A stretch of DNA of 64,000 nucleotides. It comes from Malus domestica. Its lineage: Eukaryota; Streptophyta; Magnoliopsida; Rosales; Rosaceae. The stretch is from the NCBI RefSeq assembly GCF_042453785.1, contig NC_091673.1:26526501-26590500 (forward strand). The letters run 5' to 3'. The notes beneath the pieces were generated by a model. The model had not been told where the DNA came from and searched no databases. It worked only from the letters and a program-made list of their open reading frames with translations. Made by a program: the position numbers and the translations under genes. This document shows positions 45,852 through 56,888 of the stretch, in pieces (the first letter of the stretch is position 1; every line of letters begins with the position of its first letter).

Positions 45852-46870
45852 TGTTGACCCTAAAAACTATCAAGCCTACGTGGTGCGCAGGCCGAGTAAT
45901 TAATAAGCTAACTACGTCCTTCGGTTATGTGTAGGCCGTGCCAACTCGACGGTCGAGCTTGGCCGAGGAGTAAAATTTGTTGGTGTTGCGTTGAGCGCGC
46001 TGCTAACTTCTTGATCATATGATTGCAGCCGAGGAAGGAACACGTCTCGACCTTCGGGTTCTAGAGGCCGAAGACAAGGCTGCTAGTCTTACGAAGTTCA
46101 TGGATCGTCGGCGCCAGGTTCGGTCACGGTGATTATATTCGTAAGAGTATAAGCATGCTGAACTGGCTCCAAACTATACAAACACAAGTACTCAAAAGAG
46201 ATATATGTCTTGTTGGTGAATGTGGTTCGGCCGTCATAATGCCGAACTCTAAAACTTACTTGTGAATATCCAATCATAAAACAACTTGGCATTCAATGCG
46301 CCGAACCCAATAATCTATAACACCTCACTTCGTCAAGAAGGCTAATGAGATGACCTCTGCCAATAAGGATTCGAAAATCCTTCTCGACCGAGACTTGGAT
46401 AGATAATCAGTCGGCCTCAACGCATTGCTGTTTATCTAAACTGAAGGTGCTCTGTGATCAATTGATTCTACGGCAACAGTGTTGTTTATCCAAACTGAAG
46501 GTGTTTGTTGGTTGCCTTCACAGTGCTGTTTATCCAAACTGAATATGTGTCGGTGAAAAAGAAAATAAAAATCTCAAGGTTGTTGAGTTTAGGCATGGCA
46601 GTTTGTGTATTGAGTTGGAGGGGCTTAGAATGATGCACCCTCTTCTTATTGATATCAGCCAATCTTATCATGGCCGAACCAGAACTATACTCAGATTAGG
46701 ATTCCTTAACCTAATCCAACCAGGTCTCGGCCAATCCTGCCTTTATTAGGGCTTTGAACAACCACTTTATCTGACCACATTCACCTCTCAAATCTCAGCA
46801 TCCTCATTCGATTGAGACTTCTTGTTATACTAGGATTCGACTTACCCCATCAATCCGCCTCATACTAGGA
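45852..46870 (-). repeat. 5' LTR of the mobile-domain element, outer end missing
   Basis: Matches 41411 to about 42430 of the other LTR. It stops at CATACTAGGA, after which the other copy continues for about 135 bp and this one runs into unrelated sequence. Confidence 0.85.
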
Positions 46871-47949
46871 GTATAAAACAAGGGATACTTTGGATGCGGT
46901 CCCTAATTCTTAACATTCTTTGATTAAAACCTTAATAGTATTCAAAGTTTGTTCAAAGTCCCTTGACTTTGTACACCTCATTATATTATTATTATTATTT
47001 ATATTTTTATAGTTTTGATATTAATTGTTTGATATTTTATGAGATTTATAATCTTATAAATTTAAAATCCCTCATTATAATACTATTAGAAACTGTTACA
47101 ATTAAAAAATTCAAACATTTTGACTGAATAAGTGGATAAAAACTATGTAAAAATTAGAAATAATAAATGGCAAAAGAATGTATCCATAGTGTTAAAAAAA
47201 TTGGTACATGTCACATATAACAAAGTGGTACATTAATAAAGAAGAATGGGTACATTATAAATAAATTAGGGTACAGATAAAAGATTAAAAAATTATGAGT
47301 ACAAATGCATTTTTAAAAAATATAGGCGGTAAAAGAAATTAATAAATGGGTACAAAATAAAACTAAAAAGAAAATACTACAAATTTAAAAAAAAATGTTG
47401 CAAATTAAAAGTGGGTACAAACAAAAAATATAAATATATGATCCAAAGTTTAGGCATAAAATATAAATATACCATATGTAATTTTTCTATCATTGATTAA
47501 ATATACAATGTCATGTGACGGTATACACATAGGTACAAACACAAATAAAACTTTAAAAAATATGGGCACAAAAAAGAAACTAATATATGGGTACAAATAA
47601 AAAATGAAAAGAAAATTGGTACAAATTAAAAAATATTTGCAAATTAAAAATAGGTACAAACTAAAAATAAAAATATATGATAAAAAATTTAGCCATAAAT
47701 ATAAATATACTAATTGTAACATTTTTAACACTAAAGGAATATAGTTAAAAATAAAAATATTTTATTATTCAAATAATTAATGATGTTATTAATACCCAAG
47801 GACTTTGATTAAAAATTAAAAATGAATAAGATTTTAATCAATGAAGTAACAAAAAGAAGGATGTGAACCTAATTTTCCCATAAAACAAATATAGGGACAA
47901 AATGGATCGGAAAGTGAGTCTCTGAAGTATAGAGGCTTATCGAATACTT
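46871..47949. other. AT-rich repeat-like stretch with iterated GGTACAAA
   Basis: About 80 % A+T. Motifs GGGTACAAA, GTACAAATAAAA and GGTACAAACTAAAAATA recur many times between 47200 and 47680. The ends hold related phrases (CAAAGTCCCTTGACTTTG near 46955 and CCCAAGGACTTTGATTAAAA near 47798), as if it were a non-coding repeat with inverted ends. No gene is seen. Confidence 0.45.
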
Positions 47950-47957
47950 GGTGTATG

Positions 47958-48598
47958 CAGTGGCGGATCCAGGAAATAATGTTTGAGGGGTCAATAAGGA
48001 TAGCGCGCGTAGCGCGAAATTTTTTTTCAACAGAAACGGCATGCATATCGAGAATGTGACATCACCGGCAATTCTATCGGGAATGTGACATCACCGGCAC
48101 CATAGACTTCATTTTCGGCAATGCAGCTGTAGTTTTCCAGGACTGCAACATCCAGCCCAGGCAACCTATGGAAAACCAATTCAACACCATCACAGCTTAA
48201 GGCAAAAAGGACCCAAATCAAAACACCGGCATTTCAATCCAAAATTGCAGATTCTCTGCGCTAGACAGTAATCTCACAGCTAAAACATATCTGGGCAGGC
48301 CTTGGAAGGATTACTCCACCACAGTCATCATGCAGTCTGAGATAGGATCATTCTTGAACCCATCGGGCTGGAAAGAATGGGTTACAAATGTTGACCCCCC
48401 ATTCCTTCTTCTTCAACCTGCAACCAAAGTCCTTTTCTTATTTCAGACATTTCATCGAACACGTGGTGTGCAGCTCCAAGAGGTCGCACCAGCAGCTCCA
48501 AGGGGTCGCACCAGCAGCTCCAAGGGACCTTTAAGGTTATTTCCATGGCTTCCAAGGGGTCGTGCGACCCCATTGACCCCACTGTGGCTCCGCCTCTG
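47958..48598. mobile_element. hAT-type element carrying a pectinesterase fragment
   Basis: The left end reads CAGTGGCGGATCC and the reverse complement of the right end CAGAGGCGGAGCC. Both are flanked by GGTGTATG (47950-47957 and 48599-48606), a perfect 8-bp target duplication as made by hAT transposases. No transposase is encoded. The interior is mainly a pectinesterase exon. Near the right end a 22-bp unit (CAGCTCCAAG(A/G)GGTCGCACC) is repeated, and GGGGTCGTGCGACCCC forms a palindrome. A Mutator-like element is the alternative, but its duplications are usually 9 bp. Confidence 0.8.
48034..48405 (+). pseudogene. Pectinesterase (pectin methylesterase) fragment
   Basis: Pectinesterases de-esterify cell-wall homogalacturonan. 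The reading contains [20 protein letters not shown] (with the catalytic Asp of the GTIDFIFGN motif), [17 protein letters not shown], a TAA stop at 48197-48199, KKDPNQNTGISIQNC, and then AKTYLGRPWKDYSTTVIM (with the active-site Arg of LGRPWK). It goes on to SEIGSFLNPSGWKEW. This covers the middle and part of the C-terminal domain. The N-terminal inhibitor region and the two upstream catalytic Gln residues are missing. A short duplication (GAATGTGACATCACCGGCA twice, 48052-48090) adds a break at the start. It lies wholly inside the hAT-type element. Confidence 0.85.
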
Positions 48599-48836
48599 GG
48601 TGTATGTACCCACATATAGGGACTTTATAGGAATTTAAATGGTGGAGCCCAATCAGCTCCAAGGGGTCGCACCAGCAGCTCCAAGGGGTCGCACCAGCAG
48701 CTCCAAGGGACCTCTAAGGTTATTTCCATGGCTTCCAAGGGGTCGTGCGACCCCATTGACCCCACTGTGGCTCCGCATCTGGGTGTATGTACCCACATAT
48801 AGGGACTTTATAGGAATTTAAATGGTGGAGCCCAAT
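48471..48836. repeat. 183-bp tandem duplication across the transposon's right end
   Basis: Copy A is 48471-48653 and copy B 48654-48836, differing at few bases. Each has the 22-bp repeats, the terminal inverted repeat, the GGTGTATG target duplication and 47 bp of flank. Because the unit includes flank and target duplication, it arose after the transposon inserted. Confidence 0.95.
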
Positions 48837-48878
48837 GGCAATTTGGGTAGAAAATTGGCTCACCAATTTCAGGGATAA

Positions 48879-49067
48879 GGATCCTCTTTGTGAGGATCCT
48901 GGGAATCAATTCACCTTAGCCGTTCATCATACATTGTGCAACTAGCTTTAGTAAGGTACTGCTTGTGCTCAATTTTAAATTAAAAATTTCAAAATGATTT
49001 CTGACCGTTGGGTGACTGATGAAGGGATAAGATGAACTGATCGTTAAGATCTTCACAAAGAGGATCC
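48879..49067. mobile_element. MITE with 20-bp GGATCCTCTTTGTGA ends
   Basis: The left end GGATCCTCTTTGTGAGGATC and the reverse complement of the right end GGATCCTCTTTGTGAAGATC differ at one base. The 189-bp interior is non-coding. The left end is itself nearly palindromic. A target duplication is not clear. Confidence 0.65.
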
Positions 49068-49232
49068 AAATAGAATCATATTCCCAATTTGAGGGTTGTT
49101 GTGATTTTTAAAAGGATGATGTAGGACCCCAGTAATTGCAAGGGACGCATAGGATAATTAGTTGTTGATAACATACCGAGTTAGTTTGTAACCCATTATG
49201 TTTGCATTAAGAAAAATGTAATATGGTCAGGC

Positions 49233-49433
49233 CCTTTAAGGGAACGAATCCCCATTTTTCAAAAAAAATGGGGACACCCTCTTAATCATTAGATTTGGTT
49301 TTAATGAAATTTTGTGGTTGATATTAAATCACATGCCACAAAATCTCAACCACAGGATTTCATTAAAGCCAAATCTAACGGTTAAGAGGATATGCATTTT
49401 TTTTTGAAAAATGAGAATCCCTTCCCTTAAAGG
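49233..49433. mobile_element. Foldback MITE, 201 bp
   Basis: The whole unit is an imperfect inverted repeat: the left arm starts CCTTTAAGGGAACGAATCC and the right arm ends GGGATTC-like then CCCTTAAAGG. Long matching segments (CCTCTTAA, AGATTTGG, TTAATGAAAT, TTTTGTGG against their complements) pair along both arms around a loop near 49330. A stem-loop transcript could form, as for small-RNA-producing MITEs. Confidence 0.75.
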
Positions 49434-49680
49434 CTTTGGTAATATAGTAATTATATATTTTTGACTTTACAGACTTTACAAACCTCAATTTTCTTTTGTC
49501 ATCGTTGAATTATGTGTGTGCATGTGTGAATTCAAAATAAGGCAATCATAAATTATGTAGTAATGTATTTCTTTTAAACTAAGTATTAAGTCAATTTTTT
49601 GTTTATTAGGAAGTGAATCAATGGATTTCTTTTAAATAACAGTAAGCTAAAGCCATCTTTTCGTGTCCCTAATTATTCCT
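49434..49680. other. No feature seen
   Basis: AT-rich flank between the foldback MITE and the Tekay-like element. No ORF or repeat end is recognised. Confidence 0.5.
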
Positions 49681-49685
49681 TATCT

Positions 49686-51988
49686 TGACACACCCCGACC
49701 TAGATCGAGGCATGTTGGCCGTCACGTAAGGGTGACGTAGCCATGTGCATAGTACGGAAGCAATAGAGATATAAGGAATTATGAATAAACAAAAACCAAA
49801 TCAACTAGAGTACTAGAGAAGATAAGGTGCAAGTGCGAGATTAAGTGTGAAATACACAACTAGAGCATAACTTCCTAGATGCAATCAACCAGGACAAGTA
49901 CTAATTATACAACACTTGAGGGTGATCCTACATGGTGATGTTCTGTCAGAACCCCCGTCAGAATCCTCGTGATCCACTAAGCACTTCTACTTAAAACTTG
50001 GAGGGGCACAAAACAGAAAGTGTGAGTGGGTAAAAACAAAGTTTTTCAAAATCATTTCATTTCTCAAAAGTTCTAACCCCTCGCTGTAAAACCTGTATAA
50101 TTTTCCCAGAAAAATAGAATATATACATATCTCAAAACCATGCTCAGAAAACGATATTCATAAGTATGCCATGCCAAAGTATCTCAATGCAATGCAATAG
50201 GTAAACCAGGCAAAATATATAAATATCAAATATCGCATCAACCAAATCTCTCTAACTCAAACTGCACTACTGAGTATATAGCTCATAACCAATCTCAATC
50301 ATATCAAATCAAATCAAATCCTGCACATGAGTCGGAACCACCTACAGTGGTTTGCATGACAAGACTAGGTGTAAAGTAAATATGCTCTAGTTCTACGATC
50401 ACGCGAAGGCTGTGCAAATGATTACGGGTCATCTACGAGTCGAAACCACCTAAAGTGGTATGTACGACAATCCTGTGCACCTAACTTGAATCCAAAGTGA
50501 GCATATGGTGCGGGAGGTGAACATCACATGAAGGACTGTGTCCTAACTCTGGGTGGGAGCACTAACACCGGGGTGCAGGTTTATGAGCTCTCAACACATT
50601 ACAACATATCTCACATAACCGAAACAATCTCATACCTTTGATTTATGAACGTACCTGGCACTTACCTGTGCGTCCGCAGCACCAATCATGAATGTATGCA
50701 ACTACTAATGCATAATTAAAATAGACAGATACTTGCATGGCATTTCCGAAACATATATCCATTTAAACATATTTTCTAGGAAAAATCTCAAGTATATAGG
50801 TATATACGAAAAACCAAAATCCCACTCACTGTTATGTTGAAGGGTTGTAGCCCCCGAGCCTCGATTGATGCGCTCGTCCTCAGGATAGGTTTCACATATA
50901 TGCGAAATAACTGAATGAACGTTATTTAAAGCACATAACCAAAATTAGGTAATAATTCTCATACAATGATCAAATGGGGTATTTGAATATACCACCATGA
51001 TCTACTCAACCTAAGGAACATCCCCATATTTTTAGAAAAAAATTCTGACGTCCCATGCGCCGTTATACACCGGCCAAGGCACGGCCAGACTCGCCCCCAC
51101 GTGCAGTCAACGTTGATGGAATCCTTAACCGCTGTTAGGGAATATCCCGCCAAAAATTAGAATATTCCATTAAAACTAACCTGACGCCATTAGCTGCCGT
51201 TAGGAATATTCTGTCAATATCGACGGAATATTCTCCTTTGTTCTCCGGCGAATCGCCGATCACAGTTGCCGTTGTCGAAAACTGGAAATTCGAAAAGCCT
51301 TAATATCTTCTTCATTTTTCAACCAAATTTCACAAATTTTATACCAAAATGAAGCTTAAGACAAGTAGAAAATAACCTTACCTTTCAAAAGTCCTAAAAT
51401 CGACGAAACTCGCCGGAAAATCCTTCTATAATCCGGCTAAACCTACGACTCGTCGAAACTCAACTTCCTGACATTCATTTTTCTTTTCTGAGCTTCGTGA
51501 AGATGATCTAAAGCTTCCTATAACCTTAGAATCTTCCAAAAACTCCACATTTACGTGTGCATGAACAATGCTCAAATCGGAGATTATGGTTTCTCGGGGT
51601 TTTTTGAGGTTTCACGTCCAAATAATAGTATCGATAGGTTCTTGGGCTCGTAAGGAACTTGAAAATGGTCTCCATAACCTCGATCCGTGAAGAAATAGTT
51701 TGCTTGAGGTTCGTCCGTACGTATGGTACGAAAATGGAGAAAAACTGAGAGGGAAGAGAGAAAAAGAGAGGGTCAACGGTAGAGAGAAAGTGTGAGTGTG
51801 TGTGGTCCTAGTTGGGTCACCAACCAGCACAAAAGCTTAAGTCCTTTAGTTCTAATTGGTCCCAAAATATTAGGGACTTAATGAATTGGTCCAAATCCAA
51901 AATTTAAACCACACAACACCACAAACGCTCAAGGGCATATTTGACATTTCACGCCTAAAAATATAATATTTCAGGACGGGTTGTCACA
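49686..51988 (-). repeat. 3' LTR of the Tekay-like element
   Basis: 2303 bp, TG...CA. The adjoining sequence at 51989-52023 (rc AAATTTCGAGGACGAAATTTC, then CTTAAAGGGGTAGAT) is the lineage's polypurine-tract region. Confidence 0.9.
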
Positions 51989-52043
51989 ATCTACCCCTTT
52001 AAGGAAATTTCGTCCTCGAAATTTATACACAACAATACATCCA

Positions 52044-54158
52044 CTAATAACCATAAAACAATCGTGGATACATCTCTCTCATTCGATCTTTTGTCTCCCA
52101 AGTAGCCTCTTCCACTGAATGATTTCTCCACAAAACTTTCACCAAATGCACTGTCTTATTTCTCAGAACCTTATCCTTCCAATCCAAAATAGTTACTGGC
52201 TCCTCATCATAAGTCAAATCCAAATTAATTTCCAGCGGTTGATGAGGTATCACATGACAAGGATCTGAGATATAATGACGCAGCATAGAGACATGAAAAG
52301 CATCGTGCACTTTGGATAACTCTAGAGGCAATTCAAACCTGTAAGCAACCTCACCGACTCGCTCAGTGATCATATACGGTCCAATGTACCTAGGACTCTG
52401 CTTCCCTTTCTTTCCAAACTGCACAACACCTTTGCATGGTGATAGCTTCAGAAATACCCAATCACCTACATTATACACCCGGTCAGTGGCATGTCTGTCT
52501 GCTAGACTTTTCTGTCGATCCTGAGCCGCTTTCAGGTTAGACTTAATCACCTAAATATTCTGAGTAATCTCATCCACCATCTCAGGACCCACCAAAACTC
52601 TTTCACCAACCTTTGACCAACATAAGGGGGTGCGACAAGATTTACCATAAAGAGCCTTAAAAGGTGACATACCAATACTGGAATGAAAGCTGTTGTTGTA
52701 GACAAATTCCATCAAATCCAACCGCTTATGCCAAGCGTCACTAAACTGCAACATCGAAAATCTCAGCATATCCTCCAATGTCTGAATGGTCCTCTCTGAT
52801 TGTCCATCTGTTTGAGGATGATATGTTGTACTATAAAATAATCTCGAACTAAGAACTTCCTGGAATGCTATCAAGAACTTGGAAGTAAATCTAGGATCAC
52901 GATCTGAGATAATACTAACTAGGACTCCATGGTACTTCACAATCTTCGATACGAATAATTCAGCTAATCGGCTTAAAGAATACTTCTCCCTCATATGAAT
53001 AATATGTGTTGACTTAGTAAGCCGATCAACTATCACCCAAATACCATAGTAACCATTTTGTGTACGAGGACGCTTGTACACAAAATCCATAGTAATATTT
53101 TCCCATTTCCACTGTGGTACGGGAAGTGGCTGCATCAATCCAAAATGTTTATTCCGTTCAGCTTTAACCTGCTGGCAAATGACACACCTATTCACATATT
53201 CAACAATTTCTCTTTTCATACCCGGCCAATAATAAAATGGTCGAATGGTATGATGCATTTTAGTGCCTTCGAGATGCATTGCATAAGCTGAAATGTGTGC
53301 TTCATCAAGAATTACCTTATTTAATTCCATATTATTTGGCACATACATCCTACTATCCTGCATAAGCATGCCATCAGTTTCTCGAATTTTGAAGTCTTTC
53401 TTCTTCCCCCGATTCTTTGCTTGAATTATTTCCTTGGTCTTTTCATCATCCATTTGGGCTTCAAGCACTCGATCAATTAAAATTGGCCTGACTTGAAAAT
53501 TAGCAAGTAAGGCTTCATCTCCATCTTTCACTCCTAACTCCACTCCAGTGGACCTTAAATCCGCAAAAATAGGAACATGACAATCATAGATGGCATTAAG
53601 TCTAGCTAGAGTCTTCCTACTAAGTACATCCGCCACTGCATTTGCACGACCAGGGTGATACTCAATCGTGCAATCATAGTCATTAAGCAACTCAATCCAC
53701 CTTCGCTGCCGAAGATTAAGATTCTTTTGAGTAAAAAGATACTGAAGGCTCTTATGATCTATGAAGATCTTACATTGCTCACCATAAAGATAATGTCTCC
53801 AAATCTTCAAAGCAAAGATGATAGTTGCTAACTTCAAATCATGAGTAGGGTAATTCTTCTCATGAGGTTTCAACTGTCTCGAAGCATAAGCAATCACCAT
53901 ACCATGTTGCATCAATACACAACCCAAACCATTCAAAGAAGCATCACTGTAGACCTCAAAATTACCACTATCATCTGGGAGTGCCAAAACAGATGCATAA
54001 ATGAGATAATACTTCAACTGCTGAAAACTTTGCTCACAATTATCATCCCACTCAAACTTAACTTCTTTTCTAGTCAACCTCGTTAATGGCAAAGCAATGA
54101 CTGAGAAATCCTTAACAAGCCGTCTATAATAGCCTGCTAGGCCAAGAAAACTCCGCAC
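52044..54158 (-). pseudogene. Tekay-like RNase H, integrase and chromodomain region
   Basis: A long frame (54158-52551) starts [19 protein letters not shown] at the RT end, then RNase H ([56 protein letters not shown]). In the THDLEL motif the catalytic Glu is Lys. Integrase follows: AHISAYAMH and [10 protein letters not shown] (zinc site), then acids in [15 protein letters not shown] and [17 protein letters not shown]. After one stop at 52551 the frame goes on to the GPY/F end (YIGPYMITERVGEVAYRFEL) and ends ILDWKDKVLRNKTVHLVKVL, WRNHSVEEATWETKDRMREM. This last part resembles the diverged chromodomain of Tekay chromoviruses, which guides integration to heterochromatin. Confidence 0.9.
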
Positions 54159-55114
54159 CTCAGTGACAATTCAAGGTTGTTCCCAATTCTCCACAGCTGC
54201 TACCTTTTGAGAATCCACTTGAATGCCTTAAGCAGAAATGACATGTCCCAAAAATGCCACTTGATTCAACCAAAATTGACATTTGATAAACTTAGCATAT
54301 AACTGATGTTCCCTTAATTTCTTCAATACCAAAGTATGATGTCGAACATATTCTGCTTTAGTCTTAGAGTATACCAAAATGTCATCAATAAAAACAATGA
54401 CAAACCTGTCTATAAATGGCTAGAATACTCGATTCATCAAATCCATAAAAGTTGTTGGTGCATTCGTTAATCCGAATGGCATCACAAGAAACTCATAATG
54501 ACCATAACGAGTCCTGAAAGCAGTCTTAGGGACATCCTCGTTGCTGATCTTCAATTGGCACCTCGAAGCTGATCAAACAAATCATCTATACGTGGCAATG
54601 GATAACGGTTTTTAATCGTTACCCGATTCAATTGCCTATAATCAATACATAGCCTCAAAGTCCTGTCTTTCTTCCTTACAAACAAAACTGGAGCTCCCCA
54701 GGGTGAAGTACTAGGCTGAATAAAACATTTATCAACTAATTCCTGTAACTGGACTTTCAATTCCCTCAATTCAGCATGAGCCATTCTATTCGGAGTCAAA
54801 GATATAGGATCCGTACCTGGAAGCAAATCAATAGTGAATTCCACATCTGGGTCTGGCAGCAATCCGGGTAAATCATCAGGAAAATGTCTGACTACTCGAA
54901 TATCCTCCACACTACTAGGAGCAACATCATTCAACACTACATGAGCTAAATATCCCTGGCAACCTTTCGATAACAACCTCTTTGCTCCTACAGCAGAAAT
55001 AACACCATGCCTCACCCCACTACGATCTCCCACAAAAGTAACTTCAGACAATCCAGGACGATGGAAAGTAATCGTTTTCCTGTAGCAATCTATCTTGGCA
55101 CGATTATAATGCAA
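54159..55114 (-). pseudogene. Tekay-like reverse transcriptase
   Basis: The RT front (55114-54551) reads [19 protein letters not shown], then [40 protein letters not shown] and [20 protein letters not shown]. After a frame change near 54550 the palm continues with [11 protein letters not shown] and the active site [12 protein letters not shown] (FIDD, acceptable for Gypsy RT). Single stops lie near 54420 and 54230. Catalytic residues look kept, so loss of function comes mainly from frame breaks. Confidence 0.85.
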
Positions 55115-55393
55115 CTAATCTGTGCCCAAAATCACATCAAAATCAACAATATCTAACGGGATAAGATTAGCTGGCATAACCACATCATCTAACATCACTG
55201 GACATCCTGGATATACACAATCAACATAACATCTCTCCCCTCTAGGCATAGCAAACTCTAAATCATACCTTAGAGGCGTAGGATGAGGTTGCGTCACTTG
55301 AGCGAATGTATGAGAAATCACAGAATGCGTAGCACCACAATTAATTAAAACTCTAGCAAAGTGATCGAGAATGTTTAACGTACCCATGATCAA
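55115..55393 (-). pseudogene. Tekay-like aspartic protease
   Basis: The domain reads HFARVLINCGATHSVISHTF, where the family has LIDSGATHSFIS. The catalytic Asp is therefore Asn and the following Ser is Cys, which should inactivate it. It continues with CPVMLDDVVMPANLIPLDIV and DFDVILGTD, then a stop before [10 protein letters not shown] where the family reads WL. In Tekay elements this domain releases gag and pol from the polyprotein. Confidence 0.85.
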
Positions 55394-56809
55394 GTCCGGA
55401 TGATTCTAAGCATCTTGCAGAGAGATATTATTAACACGTCCCTAGGCTTGCTGTCGTCCTCCACGACCTCTACTAGCTTGATTACCTCGCTCCTGCACAC
55501 CTCGTCCCTGACTTGGCTGACCAGATTGCTTAGAAGATTCTGCACTGCTGGAAGTAATCTCTACCTGAAGGGGTTGTCCTCCTTGGTACCATTGAGATCC
55601 ACCAGCTGCAACGGAAGGATACGGTGTATACCTTCCAGGATACTGAGAATACCCACTCTAGTAATAGGGATCTTGCGAATACTAATACTGCCCTGAAGCA
55701 TAAGGAGCGGCATCACCCTGATAATGGTAAGCACCACCTCGACCCATCTGACCATAACTACCAGACCCTGGAACTTGTTGGATCGGCACTGGTGGTGGCA
55801 TAGAAGGCTGATGGGGCCTCTGCTGACTCTGAGGACAATTTATAGCTCTATGTCCCATTTTCCCACAAGTAAAACATCCATTGTTGCCTCTCCTACACTC
55901 TCCAAAATGCATATCATTACATCTGCAGCACAAAGGAGCACTTCCTCTTCCAGCATCTCCCTGCCTCTAAAATCTAGGACCTCTTGTAAATCTACCACCT
56001 TTCCTCTATCCAGTGGCACTAAAACCTCCACTAGAAGAGCTGGAACTAGTCCCACTCCTCTTAAAGCATGGAGTCTTGCGAGGTCATTGAGAAGATTGAC
56101 CTTTACCTTTATCATCTCCCCTCTGATTCCCATTCTTTTCTTCCTCATCTTCACTTTCACTGGGCATATTTTCTGAGTCCTTAATCCTCAACAAAATCTC
56201 ATAAAACTCCTGGTAAGTAGCACAAGGAATTGAGGTAGCTATAGAACGCCATTTCTTCTTAGTACCCAACCTAAAACGACGAAGCATATCAACCAGATTA
56301 GCAGCAACCTCCGGATGATAGTGAGACAAGTCAATGAATCTCCTATAATACTCATTTGCTATCATCTTCCCCTGCTTTCATTGAGTAAACTCTTGCTTTT
56401 TGTGATCAATATATTTAGGGGGAATAAACCTTTTCTAAAACAACTGCTTAAACACTTCCCAATCCATAATTTCCTCTAGGGTCAACTGATAAGACTCCTG
56501 TCTCTAGTAGGATGCAGGCTCCGGACCCAAAAACCAGGTAGTCATTTTGACCCACCTATCAGGATGAAGATTCCCCTGACTCTGCATTACACGAAAAGTC
56601 TTCTCAATATGATTGATCCATTTCTTCGCTCCTTCATGTCCTTCATTCCCCATAAAATGATTCAACTTCAGGTTATACACAATTTCAAGAGGTGTCATTT
56701 GGGGAGGACGAAGCGAAAACTGAATGGCATTAGCAATAGCTTCCCCTAACTAAGCTATATCGGGGAAACTAGGTTCAACAGAAGGACGTGGATCTTTACG
56801 AGGCGACAT
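55394..56809 (-). pseudogene. Tekay-like gag
   Basis: Starts at ATG 56809 (MSPRKDPRPSVEPSFPD). The retrotrans_gag domain is FMGNEGHEGAKKWINHIEKT, WVKMTTWFLGPE, and MIANEYYRRFIDLSHYHPEV, then RRFRLGTKKKW. Acidic linker SESEDEEEKNGNQRGDDKGK follows, then a zinc knuckle CFTCGKMGHRAINC at about 55880-55838. It ends with a Gln/Gly/Tyr-rich tail. Stops at 56755, 56503, 56446 and 56380 and in the tail break the frame. It lies 60 bp after the primer-binding site. Confidence 0.85.
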
Positions 56810-56867
56810 AGTTATGACATAAGACATCAAAATAATTAGAAATTCTCAAGATATGCAGGAACGCAAA

Positions 56868-56885
56868 CCTAATGCTCTGATACCA
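56868..56885 (-). other. Primer-binding site of the Tekay-like element
   Basis: In minus orientation TGGTATCAGAGCATTAGG follows the 5' LTR by 3 bp and complements the 3' end of plant initiator tRNA-Met. Confidence 0.9.
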
Positions 56886-56888
56886 AAC

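Larger units (their letters stand above)
41411..46870 (-). mobile_element. LTR element with gag and an antisense plant-mobile-domain gene
   Basis: LTRs at 41411-42569 and 45852-46870 share their sequence, starting (on the plus strand) TGTTGACCCTAAAAACTA. In minus orientation the order is 5' LTR, primer-binding site (TTTTGGCATGCCC, 45838-45851), gag, an antisense gene of plant-mobile-domain type, a purine tract (AAAAGAAAAGGGGCAA, 42570-42585) and the 3' LTR. No protease, RT or integrase is present, so it depends on helper proteins. The 5' LTR lacks its outer 120 bp or so, and the sequences on the two sides do not match, so no target duplication can be read. Confidence 0.85.

Noticed and set aside
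51612..51830. ORFs in the Tekay-like LTRs (also 58666-58965)
   Set aside because: Present in both LTRs, derived from untranslated LTR sequence.
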